A stretch of DNA of 18,378 nucleotides from CAZNEZ01 sp964572475 (GCA_964572475.1 CAZNEZ010000046.1:1-18378), one strand, 5' to 3'. Shown: positions 1 through 6,257, numbered from the stretch's first letter. Notes: generated by a model not told the origin, from the sequence alone. Numbers and translations are program-made.

Positions 1-127
1 GGTTATATAACAATTCTAAATATGTTATAATTTAAAGTTATATAGCAAAATAAAACACTAAAACGACCAGTAAAAGTATTTAAAGTATTACTACTCTTTA
101 ATTATATACCTAAATATAAGTATAGTC

Positions 128-328
128 AATAAAAATATACTCTTTTTTAGGTAGGAAAGGAGAATATGTCTTTTATAGAAAATCTAGATAAAATACTAAC
201 AAAAAAGAATATAACAAGATATAAACTAGCAAAAGGTATAGGAGTTAATCCTAATACTATTAATAACTATGCTACAGGTACATTACCCAAAATTGATATA
301 GTAATAAAAATATGCTCTTTTTTAGGTA
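128..328 (+). repeat. 26-bp near-exact direct repeat flanking/inside xre
   Basis: Positions 128-153, in the leader just before the xre ribosome site, and 303-328, inside the xre coding sequence, agree at 25 of 26 bases (only 139 A versus 314 G differs). If a one-base gap is allowed, the similarity extends about six bases further upstream in both copies (TATAGT). The internal copy encodes part of the region just after the helix-turn-helix (around residues 46-55). The outer copy is not in an open frame with the gene. It may be a local duplication, the scar of an older xre-like gene, or two binding sites for the repressor. I cannot tell which; the AT-rich composition raises the chance of coincidence, but not easily to this length. 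Confidence 0.6.
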
Positions 329-519
329 TAGAATCAGATGAATTACTAGGAATTAAAATAACAGAAGAAAAGAAAGAAAGTGAAAATGAAAAAGAAATGT
401 TAAAATTTTTCAAATTACTTCCTGAAAGAGAGCAAATAAAATGGATTGCAAGAATAGAAGATGCTACTGAATTATATTTAAACCAGAGGGAAAAATCATC
501 AGATACGAAAATTGGATAA
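166..519 (+). CDS. Xre/Cro-type HTH transcriptional regulator
   Basis: A 117-residue DNA-binding protein. Residues about 5-63 form a Cro/C1-type helix-turn-helix domain: the pattern RYKLAKGIGVNPNTINNYATG gives helices 2 and 3, followed by the conserved ICSFLGIESDELLGI end of the five-helix bundle. The remaining ~50 residues are charged and likely helical (KKESENEKEM, then a region about 78-107 with LLPEREQIKWIARIEDA), a plausible dimerisation or effector part. The start is set by AAAGGAG three bases before ATG. The gene lies 18 bp before the DUF2726 gene on the same strand, so the two are probably one operon. Such regulators are typical of integrated elements, where they repress their own promoter or excision genes. 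The target is unknown. A near copy of internal sequence lies in the leader at 128-153. Confidence 0.85.
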   Translation: MSFIENLDKILTKKNITRYKLAKGIGVNPNTINNYATGTLPKIDIVIKICSFLGIESDELLGIKITEEKKESENEKEMLKFFKLLPEREQIKWIARIEDATELYLNQREKSSDTKIG

Positions 520-537
520 AGAAGAGGAGAAAATAAA

Positions 538-1035
538 ATGGAAAAAATAATGACACAACTATTTATAGTATTTATTGTAATAATGATAATAAAAGCTATA
601 GCAACACCAGTTAACAAAAAAGAACCAAAGGGAAAGATTTTGCAATATCCATACAGGAAGAAAGAGTTATTAACACCTACAGAACAAGCTTTTTGGGAAA
701 GATTAAAAATAAAATGTAATTTTAATAATCTAATTGTATGTCCAAAAGTTAGATTAGAAGATATAGCAGAAGTTACAGACAAAAGTAATAAAAATAAATA
801 TAGGGGATACATAAAATCAAGACACATAGACTTTGTAATCTGTAATAATGACTTAAAAATTAAAGCTGCAATAGAGCTAGATGATTATTCACATAATAAT
901 AAAAATGCAAAACAAACAGATGAATTTAAGGATAAATTATTTGAGAAAATAGGTGTGAAATTATATAGAATTAAAGTAAAAAAGGATTATGAAATTGATA
1001 TAAATAATATTGTCCAAGAAATAAGTAACTCTTAA
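538..1035 (+). CDS. DUF2726-type protein, PD-(D/E)xK nuclease-like, membrane-anchored
   Basis: A 165-residue protein of the DUF2726 type. Residues about 5-21 are a single hydrophobic segment (LFIVFIVIMIIKAIA), which suggests an N-terminal membrane anchor with the rest in the cytoplasm. The soluble part shows the family pattern in order: LTPTEQAFWERL (46-57), KVRLEDIAEV (70-79), a histidine-aspartate pair in SRHIDFVIC, AIELDDYSH (around 112-120) and a final GVKLYRIKV. The D-x(n)-E-x-D arrangement resembles the PD-(D/E)xK nuclease fold, and a nuclease or DNA-related role is family-based inference only. The ribosome site is GAGGAG eight bases before ATG. The stop codon TAA (1033-1035) falls inside the tRNA-Lys anticodon loop of the attachment site, so the C-terminus is set by the chromosomal junction sequence. 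It is probably cotranscribed with xre. Confidence 0.8.
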   Translation: MEKIMTQLFIVFIVIMIIKAIATPVNKKEPKGKILQYPYRKKELLTPTEQAFWERLKIKCNFNNLIVCPKVRLEDIAEVTDKSNKNKYRGYIKSRHIDFVICNNDLKIKAAIELDDYSHNNKNAKQTDEFKDKLFEKIGVKLYRIKVKKDYEIDINNIVQEISNS

Positions 1036-1070
1036 TCAGGGTGTCCAGGGTTCGAACCCCTGGAGGCGCA
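1029..1070 (+). other. attR: 3' fragment of tRNA-Lys(CTT) at the element/chromosome junction
   Basis: The sequence reads as the 3' part of a tRNA. It has an anticodon loop CTCTTAA (1029-1035, anticodon CTT), the 3' strand of the anticodon stem TCAGG (1036-1040) and variable loop GTGTC. A perfect T-arm follows: stem 1046-1050 paired with 1058-1062 around TTCGAAC. The end is a 7-base acceptor strand GAGGCGC (1063-1069) with discriminator A, and no CCA is encoded. The 5' half is missing: 1024-1028 (AGTAA) cannot pair with TCAGG and is coding sequence of the DUF2726 gene. This is the expected layout when an integrase inserts into a tRNA gene, because the intact tRNA is rebuilt at the far end and a 3' fragment remains here. 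The element therefore lies to the left, and its integrase and attL are outside the window. Confidence 0.85.
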
Positions 1071-1120
1071 TTGGAAAGTACCAGTTTTGAGAACGTAAGA
1101 GTCTTGGGATTGGTATTTTT

Positions 1121-1203
1121 ATTATGCAGCAACATGAAACATTCAAGAAGAACTGCAACGCAGTTCTTCCGAGCGCTTGTGCCGACAAGCGCTTTATTAT
1201 CTT
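1121..1203. repeat. 83-bp double-hairpin repeat, copy 1
   Basis: First of two exactly identical 83-bp copies (the second is 1211-1293; 7-bp spacer, 90-bp period). Each copy holds two hairpins. The first is a 10-bp stem 1147-1156/1160-1169 with loop AAC. The second is a 9-bp stem 1172-1180/1185-1193 with loop GCCG, followed by TTTATTAT. The sequence is GC-richer than its surroundings. It codes for nothing convincing in any frame. It could act as a weak bidirectional terminator or an mRNA 3'-end stabiliser, like REP/BIME elements. Confidence 0.85.
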
Positions 1204-1210
1204 ATAGAAA

Positions 1211-1293
1211 ATTATGCAGCAACATGAAACATTCAAGAAGAACTGCAACGCAGTTCTTCCGAGCGCTTGTGCCGACAAGCGCTTTATTATCTT
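1211..1293. repeat. 83-bp double-hairpin repeat, copy 2
   Basis: Second exact copy, with hairpins 1237-1246/1250-1259 and 1262-1270/1275-1283. Its last seven bases overlap the 3' end of the cation-efflux gene on the minus strand: the stop codon (1287-1289) and last arginine codon (1290-1292) lie within the repeat. On the minus strand the hairpins come directly after that stop, a position suited to transcript ending or 3'-end protection. Confidence 0.85.
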
Positions 1294-2465
1294 TCTTTTA
1301 TAAATCCGTGTTCAAGCGTTATTACGCAGTTATAGCGTGAATCGCAAGCGCGGGCCTTCTTTGCAATATTGAGTTTAATAGCTTCCTCTTCATCATCTGT
1401 ATAGTTGTGAGATACAACAAGGTCAAAAATAAGATTAATTTGTTTTTCACCATTTACCATTCTAAAATCATGAATAGATGCATTGTTATCAATAGATTTA
1501 ACAATATCATTTATGGAGTATTTGGTAGATAGAACTTTCTTGTCATCAACTTCAATTGGATCCATATGTATAACTAGCATAATACCAAGTTGAGCAGATG
1601 CATCTTTTTCAATCTGGTCTATAATTTCATGAAGACTTTCTAAATTACCAGATTTTGAAACCTCAGCATGAATAGTTGCAATAATATTAGTAGGTCCATA
1701 ATTGTGGACAATTAGGTCATGTGAACCCTCTATGCTTGGATATTTTTCAACAAAGCCAGAAATCTTTTTGTAAAGTTCAGGACTTACAGGCTGACCAAGC
1801 AAAGGTTCTAAAGTATCTTTTGCAATATTGAATCCAGCATAGAGAACAAATAAAGAAACTATAACACCTGCATATCCATCAATCTGTATATTAGTTACCA
1901 TAGTTATAATTGTTGAAATTATAGTAGCGCTAGTAATAAGAATATCCCCAAATGCGTCAGCGGCTCCAGCCTTTAATACATTACTGTCAATCTTTTTTCC
2001 TATTTTTTTATAAAATAAACCAAGCCATACTTTTACTAAAATTGAAATGCAAAGAATAATTACTAATATAGAGTTTGCATTTAATTCTGAAGGATGAAGA
2101 ATCTTATCTATAGAACTTTGAAAGCATGAAAAACCAACCTGAATTACTAAGAAAGCAACAATAAATGCTGATATGTATTCATATCGTCCATGTCCAAAGG
2201 GATGTTCCTTATCGGCGGGTCTATTAGCAAGTTTTACGCCAACAAAACTTATTATATTAGAAGCTGCATCGGATAAGTTATTAAATGCATCAGCCATAAT
2301 GGATATACTATTCAATATAAGGCCAATAATAAGTTTGGTGCTAAATAGTAGGACATTGCAAAAAATGCCTACAAAGCTGGATAATACCCCATAAGAAGTA
2401 CGAACATTTGAATTCTGGACATTATCTTTATCTTTAATAAATAATCTAATAAGTAAGTCAGTCAT
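1287..2465 (-). CDS. Cation diffusion facilitator (CDF) efflux transporter
   Basis: A 392-residue member of the cation diffusion facilitator family, which exports divalent metal ions in exchange for protons across the cytoplasmic membrane. The first half holds about six membrane segments with the family signature SIMADAFNNLSDAASN (residues 54-70) in the second segment and HPFGHGRYEY (88-97) after it. The fifth segment carries AGAADAFGDILITSA (166-180). The last third is the soluble metal-binding, dimer-forming domain, with histidines in SHDLIVHNYG, TIHAEV and LVIHMDP. The metal-site residues read N62-x3-D66 and D170-x3-D174, a set found in manganese exporters, so Mn(II) is the best guess; zinc or iron is possible. 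The start at 2465 is chosen because GGAG lies six bases upstream; the in-frame ATG at 2477 has no ribosome site. Confidence 0.9.
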   Translation of the reverse strand: MTDLLIRLFIKDKDNVQNSNVRTSYGVLSSFVGIFCNVLLFSTKLIIGLILNSISIMADAFNNLSDAASNIISFVGVKLANRPADKEHPFGHGRYEYISAFIVAFLVIQVGFSCFQSSIDKILHPSELNANSILVIILCISILVKVWLGLFYKKIGKKIDSNVLKAGAADAFGDILITSATIISTIITMVTNIQIDGYAGVIVSLFVLYAGFNIAKDTLEPLLGQPVSPELYKKISGFVEKYPSIEGSHDLIVHNYGPTNIIATIHAEVSKSGNLESLHEIIDQIEKDASAQLGIMLVIHMDPIEVDDKKVLSTKYSINDIVKSIDNNASIHDFRMVNGEKQINLIFDLVVSHNYTDDEEEAIKLNIAKKARACDSRYNCVITLEHGFIKER

Positions 2466-2491
2466 ATAAATCTCCATTCAAAATAATATTT

Positions 2492-2520
2492 ATTATATTA
2501 AAATATGCATAAATCTGCAA
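2492..2520 (-). promoter_or_regulatory. Sigma-A-type promoter of the CDF transporter gene
   Basis: On the minus strand TTGCAG (2520-2515), 17 bases, then TATAAT (2497-2492). The last base of the -10 box is 27 bp from the chosen ATG at 2465. Spacing and boxes match the housekeeping consensus. Confidence 0.7.
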
Positions 2521-2536
2521 GTAAGAATGTTATATT

Positions 2537-2572
2537 AAAAAAACTGATGTATGAAAACATACATCAGTTTTT
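2537..2572 (-). terminator. Rho-independent terminator after csp
   Basis: A perfect 15-bp stem (2539-2553 with 2558-2572) closes a four-base loop. Read on the minus strand it ends in a T-run, 21 bp after the csp stop codon. The stem also has T's at its other end, so it could work in both directions. Confidence 0.85.
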
Positions 2573-2593
2573 GGTTTACTAGTAAGACTAGAA

Positions 2594-2797
2594 CTAAGCG
2601 ATTGTTACGTTAACAGCCTGTGTTCCACGAGCGCCTTCAGTTAAATCAAAGTTAACTGCCTGACCTTCTTCTAATGTCTTAAAGCCATCTGTAGAAATTC
2701 CTGAAAAATGTACGAATACATCTTCTCCGCTTTCGCTGTTTGTAATAAAGCCGTAGCCTTTCTGAGAATTAAACCATTTTACTGTACCTTTGTTCAT
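2594..2797 (-). CDS. Cold-shock protein, CspA family
   Basis: A 67-residue single cold-shock domain, the usual length for bacterial Csp proteins. It shows both RNA-binding motifs: RNP1 as KGYGFI (residues 13-18) and RNP2 as VFVHF (27-31), plus the opening GTVKWFN. It binds single-stranded RNA and DNA and melts mRNA structure in the cytoplasm. A strong AGGAGG lies upstream of ATG. The gene has a terminator directly downstream and an unusually structured 266-bp region upstream (see 2884-2938), in line with the long regulated leaders known for csp genes. A bare gene symbol such as cspA cannot be assigned from sequence alone, as these genomes often carry several paralogues. Confidence 0.95.
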   Translation of the reverse strand: MNKGTVKWFNSQKGYGFITNSESGEDVFVHFSGISTDGFKTLEEGQAVNFDLTEGARGTQAVNVTIA

Positions 2798-2869
2798 TGT
2801 AAAGATACCTCCTAATTAATATTTATATTTTAGGGTAAAACCAGAGCGTTACATATTTGTTACACTGTA

Positions 2870-2938
2870 TGTCTAAAAAAATACACATATTTTTGTAAAC
2901 CATTTAAACGCTTGCTAAATGACTTACAAAAATATGTG
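2870..2938 (-). terminator. 15-bp perfect inverted repeat with T-run: mtnN terminator or csp leader attenuator
   Basis: Positions 2884-2898 and 2924-2938 are perfect 15-bp inverted repeats around a 25-base loop. On the minus strand the second arm is followed within three bases by a run of seven T's. It lies 125 bp after the mtnN stop and about 86 bp before the csp start. It may end the hflK-mtnN transcript. If csp transcription starts upstream of it, it may instead be a leader attenuator. The loop is longer than usual for a simple terminator. I see no convincing csp promoter between it and the csp start. Confidence 0.5.
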
Positions 2939-3063
2939 AATCAATTGAACATCTAAAATACTTCTATAGACTAACATTATAATTTAGAAAAGTCAAGATA
3001 ATATTTTAAATGTTCAAAAGAATTATGAAAAATAATAAAAATATTATGAAAAGGAATGGAATA

Positions 3064-3753
3064 TTAATATTCTTTAATCATTGCACAAAGCAGTTTAACC
3101 GAATTGTCAATGGCAAGTGCTTCAAATGCAGGATAATCCATATGAGCACTGTCATCTGCCTTATCTGAAATAGCGCGGATAATTAAAAAGGGTACATTAT
3201 TAAGAAAAGCAGCTTGAGCAATTGCGGCACCCTCCATTTCAGTACAACTTCCGTTAAAAGTACTAGATAACCAGTCTTTTTTATCCTTATCAGATATAAA
3301 TTGGTCTCCAGTTACAATTCTTCCTGTAAATGTATTAACATCCAGAGCAATTTTACAGCATGACTTAGCAAGAGTAATAAGTTTTTCGTCAGCTTTAAAA
3401 ATGGATGTTTCCATTTGAGGAATAACACCTATATCATATCCAAAACTTACAGCATCAACATCATGTTGAAGTGCATCTTCAGATAAAACTAAATCTGCAA
3501 TATTAATCTCATTTTTGAGAGAACCAGCAATACCAGTATTAATAATTGCATCAACATTAAATATATCAACAAGAATCTGTGCGCAGATTCCAGCATTAAC
3601 TTTGCCAATTCCTGAACGAACGATAACTACATCTTTACCAAATAAAGTTCCTTCATAAAAATCCATTCCAGCTTTTGTAGTAATAGTAACATCTGCAAGA
3701 AGTTCTTTGATTTTAGCGACTTCTACAGCCATTGCTCCAATAATTCCAATCAT
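3064..3753 (-). CDS. mtnN: 5'-methylthioadenosine/S-adenosylhomocysteine nucleosidase
   Basis: A 229-residue nucleosidase that cleaves adenine from methylthioadenosine and S-adenosylhomocysteine, giving S-ribosylhomocysteine, the substrate of LuxS. It opens with IGIIGAMAVEV, which holds the conserved glutamate (E11). It then shows NTGIAGSL (72-79), VTGDQFISD (147-155), EMEGAAIAQ (172-180, E174) and RAISDKAD (193-200, D197). These match the catalytic E174 and D197 positions of the E. coli enzyme. The length is normal and the protein is cytoplasmic. The start at 3753 follows GGAGG by five bases; the in-frame ATG at 3765 lacks a good site. It lies downstream of luxS on the same strand, separated by a double hairpin, so the pair forms the two-step SAH recycling and AI-2 route. 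Confidence 0.95.
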   Translation of the reverse strand: MIGIIGAMAVEVAKIKELLADVTITTKAGMDFYEGTLFGKDVVIVRSGIGKVNAGICAQILVDIFNVDAIINTGIAGSLKNEINIADLVLSEDALQHDVDAVSFGYDIGVIPQMETSIFKADEKLITLAKSCCKIALDVNTFTGRIVTGDQFISDKDKKDWLSSTFNGSCTEMEGAAIAQAAFLNNVPFLIIRAISDKADDSAHMDYPAFEALAIDNSVKLLCAMIKEY

Positions 3754-3792
3754 ATGTGCCTCCATGCTACGATTATTTTAGGGTATTTAATG

Positions 3793-3863
3793 AACAAGGT
3801 TTGCGTAGCACAAACTTGTTTCGCAGCATTCTTCCAAGCGTTCACGCTGGTGAACGCTTTTTT
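3793..3863. repeat. Double-hairpin element between luxS and mtnN, related in design to the 83-bp repeat
   Basis: Hairpin one pairs AACAAG-G-TTTG (3793-3803, one bulged G) with 3811-3820. Hairpin two is a perfect 10-bp stem 3836-3845/3850-3859 with loop GCTG, then a T-run on the plus strand. The core between the stems, TTCTTCC-A-AGCG (3829-3840), matches TTCTTCC-G-AGCG of the repeats at 1121-1293. It begins at the luxS stop codon. On the minus strand there is no T-run after the stems, so it is more likely an mRNA processing or stability element inside the operon than a full terminator. Confidence 0.6.
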
Positions 3864-4341
3864 ATAGTGGATAAGTAAGTCTGCTTTCATCAATATTGTT
3901 CAAAACTTCATCTAAAAACTTTTTTGCAATATAGTTTGTCATTCCAAGATTCATATCCAGATAATTGCCACAATCATGTGCAGAAGCTCCAGGAACTTCG
4001 CCAGAAAATGTACTTATAAATGTATACATTTCTTTCATAAGAGGAACAATATCCTTTGATTCATAGTCTCCAGAAAGAATTAAATAAAATCCAGTTCTGC
4101 ATCCCATAGGTCCAAAGTAAACGGTTTTATCAGCATAATCTTTGTGGTTTCTTAGAAATGTTGCGGCAAGGTGTTCAAAAGTATGAACTTCAGCAGTATT
4201 CATAACTGGTTCAAAATTAGGTCTGGTCATACGTATATCAAAAGTAGTAACTATTTCTGAACCAATATGGTCTTTTCTTGAAACATATATGCCTGGTAAC
4301 AATTTTAAATGATTAATAGTAAAACTTGCGATTTTTTCCAT
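3862..4341 (-). CDS. luxS: S-ribosylhomocysteine lyase LuxS (AI-2 synthesis)
   Basis: A 159-residue metalloenzyme that splits S-ribosylhomocysteine into homocysteine and the autoinducer-2 precursor DPD. The metal ligands are visible as HTFEH (H53, H57) and the AHDCGNYLDMN stretch (C124). The catalytic cysteine is in GPMGCRTGFY (C81). The N-terminal FTINHLKLLPGIYVS and the FDIRMTRPN segment are also typical. The length equals the family norm. An AAGGGA site lies 7-8 bases before ATG. It follows hflC by 32 bp with no visible promoter or terminator between them, so it is probably transcribed from the hflK promoter. Its partner mtnN is next downstream. Confidence 0.97.
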   Translation of the reverse strand: MEKIASFTINHLKLLPGIYVSRKDHIGSEIVTTFDIRMTRPNFEPVMNTAEVHTFEHLAATFLRNHKDYADKTVYFGPMGCRTGFYLILSGDYESKDIVPLMKEMYTFISTFSGEVPGASAHDCGNYLDMNLGMTNYIAKKFLDEVLNNIDESRLTYPL

Positions 4342-4373
4342 AATAAAATCCCTTTCTATAGTAATGAGCGTTT

Positions 4374-5246
4374 TTAGTTACCTAAAAAAATCTGGGCAAT
4401 AGGTGATGTAGACGGAAGAATTAATGTTTTATTATCACCAGTAAGTGAGACTTTGGCAGCATCAAGTGCTCTTACAAATGTATAAAAGCTACTTCTTTGT
4501 GTATCGGCATATGCCTCAGATAAAACTCGCATGTATTCAGCTTCTCCTTCAGCAACGATGGATGCGGCCTTAGCATTTGCCTCAGAAAGCATGATGGAGA
4601 TGTCTTTGTCAGTGGTATTCTTAATAATTTGGGAATTAGAGTTACCCTCAGCGGTATAAGATGCAGCCATCTGTTCTCTTTCAGAAATCATACGCTCATA
4701 TACAGCAGCCTTGTTATCATTAGGAAGATCCAGTTGTTTAGTTTCAATACTAACAAGAGAAATACCATATTGATCCATGTTTTCACCAATATTTTCGCTT
4801 ATCTTTTGACTTAAAAGACCATCTCTTGCGCTGATAACATCTGCTTGAGACATGCTACCAAATACGGTTTTCATGGAATTGTAAACAGCAGTATTAATTC
4901 TACTTTCTGCATTAGTTACAGAAGATGACAAAGACTGAGCAAAAAGAAGAGGATCATTAATCTTCCATAATACGTAAGTATCTGTAACCATAGTTTTTTT
5001 ATCCATTGTAATTACATCAGATTTAGCAAGGTCATAAATAAGAATTTTGTTAGGTATTGTATCTGTTTCTTCTACAAATGGAATTTTAAAAGAAAGCCCG
5101 GGTTCAGTTATTACTCTGTCTACTTTTCCAAATGCTCGAACAAGCTTATATTCATCATTGTATGTTACTACAACTGAAGCAAGACCAAGTACTATAGCAA
5201 CTACAAAAATTGCAGCCACAGAGTAACCAATTATTTTCTTTTTCAT
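4374..5246 (-). CDS. hflC: HflC-type SPFH/Band 7 membrane protein
   Basis: A 290-residue protein with a short cytoplasmic N-terminus, one membrane helix (about residues 6-27, GYSVAAIFVVAIVLGLASVVV) and a large SPFH/Band 7 domain outside it. The domain shows the phrases EYKLVRAFGKVDRVI, EPGLSFKIPFVEETD and a TYVLWKINDP strand. A long helix with AEANAKAASIVAEGEAEYMRVL near residue 220-245 is the usual coiled coil of HflC. In bacteria HflC pairs with HflK to cage and modulate the FtsH protease. The start at 5246 (ATG) is preceded by GGAGG at nine bases; a GTG three codons earlier directly abuts the ribosome site and is less likely. It begins one base after the hflK stop, so the two are translationally linked. 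Assignment as HflC rather than another stomatin relative rests on the pairing. Confidence 0.9.
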   Translation of the reverse strand: MKKKIIGYSVAAIFVVAIVLGLASVVVTYNDEYKLVRAFGKVDRVITEPGLSFKIPFVEETDTIPNKILIYDLAKSDVITMDKKTMVTDTYVLWKINDPLLFAQSLSSSVTNAESRINTAVYNSMKTVFGSMSQADVISARDGLLSQKISENIGENMDQYGISLVSIETKQLDLPNDNKAAVYERMISEREQMAASYTAEGNSNSQIIKNTTDKDISIMLSEANAKAASIVAEGEAEYMRVLSEAYADTQRSSFYTFVRALDAAKVSLTGDNKTLILPSTSPIAQIFLGN

Positions 5247-5247
5247 A

Positions 5248-6213
5248 TTATTCACCCTCCTTAGTTGTAGTTTCAGTTTCTGTATTATTTAAAGTTGTAA
5301 AAGAATCAAGTGGAAGAAATTTTTGCACAGTTCCATTTCCACTATCAATAATAACCTTTAAAGAAGGAAGTAAATCTTCCATAGCTTCGTAGAACATACG
5401 CTGTTTAGTTACTTCAGGATATTTAACGTATTCTTGGTACATTTTATTAAATCTAGCAACCTGACCTGTAGCCTCGTTAATTCTATCTTGTTTGGTAGCT
5501 TCAGCCTCTTGAAGAATCTTGTCAACTTGAGCTTCGGCAGCTGGTGTTTTTTCGTTTTTGTATTTGTTAGCATTATTAAGAGCGGTTTCTTTACCCTGCT
5601 TAGCAGTTTCAACTGCTTTAAATGCTTCCATAACTTCCTGTGTAGGAGGCTCAGCATCTTGCATAGTTATATTCACAAGATAGATACCAATATTATTCTT
5701 TTCTAGCATAGAAGTAAGCATTTCTTTAATATTGGCTTGTATTTCACTTTTACCAGTAGTAAGAACGTTATCCACAAGGCTGCTTCCGATAACAGTTCTT
5801 ATACAGCCTTGAGCCATATTTTTAAGAATCTCAACGGGATTTTCAGAAGCATATACAGCAAGAATAGGATCTGAAACCTTGTATTCAACAAAGAAATCAA
5901 CATTTACAAAGTTGTAGTCGGAAGTAATCATGAGAGCTTCATCTTCAACAGTATTATTGGTATCAGAATCGTAACCAATGGTAAAACCTTTAATAGTAGT
6001 ATCAACTTTTTCAACTTTTTGAATAAATGGAATCTTAAAGTGTAGTCCTGATTGAGAGACTGTCTGTGCTTTGCCTAGAGTAAGGAGTACAGCCTGTTCT
6101 TGTTCTTTAACCTGATAAGTACAATTAAAACCTATGGCTAAAACTATAATTAGGGCAAGTACTGCAAGAACAATATTGCGAATCTGTTTCGGTGTAATAT
6201 TGTTAATATCCAT
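5248..6213 (-). CDS. hflK: HflK-type SPFH/Band 7 membrane protein
   Basis: A 321-residue protein with an N-terminal membrane helix (about residues 14-28, VLAVLALIIVLAIGF) and an SPFH/Band 7 domain. The domain has the lead-in YQVKEQEQAVLLTLGK and GLHFKIPFIQKVEKVDT. A charged helical region around 195-260, with KETALNNANKYKNEKTP and KILQEAEATKQDRINEATG, is typical of HflK. The tail is rich in threonine and glutamate. The start is fixed by GGAGG six bases upstream. It is the first gene of the minus-strand operon leading to hflC, luxS and mtnN, and has its own promoter at 6258-6286. The known partner of the complex is FtsH, which is not in this window. Confidence 0.9.
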   Translation of the reverse strand: MDINNITPKQIRNIVLAVLALIIVLAIGFNCTYQVKEQEQAVLLTLGKAQTVSQSGLHFKIPFIQKVEKVDTTIKGFTIGYDSDTNNTVEDEALMITSDYNFVNVDFFVEYKVSDPILAVYASENPVEILKNMAQGCIRTVIGSSLVDNVLTTGKSEIQANIKEMLTSMLEKNNIGIYLVNITMQDAEPPTQEVMEAFKAVETAKQGKETALNNANKYKNEKTPAAEAQVDKILQEAEATKQDRINEATGQVARFNKMYQEYVKYPEVTKQRMFYEAMEDLLPSLKVIIDSGNGTVQKFLPLDSFTTLNNTETETTTKEGE

Positions 6214-6257
6214 AAATATCCTCCAATAATATCATTAGTGCTTTTTAAGCCTAATTA

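Noticed and set aside
26..31. TATAAT near the window start as the xre promoter
   Set aside because: No acceptable -35 box at 16-18 bases upstream, and it is 135 bases from the gene; not supported.
267..827. Minus-strand 186-residue open frame
   Set aside because: Lies antisense to two well-supported genes, is dominated by Ser/Phe/Ile from AT-rich antisense, and shows no family pattern.
1029..1070. Complete tRNA gene
   Set aside because: The acceptor 5' strand, D-arm and anticodon 5' strand are missing; the preceding bases are coding sequence and do not pair.
1121..1293. Tandem repeat as a CRISPR array
   Set aside because: Only two 83-bp copies with a 7-bp spacer and strong internal hairpins; no cas genes nearby.
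1036..1340. Open frames on both strands across the 83-bp repeats
   Set aside because: They exist only because the repeat is duplicated and contains no stops in those frames. The peptide repeats itself, there is no ribosome site, and the region overlaps the tRNA fragment and the CDF gene end.
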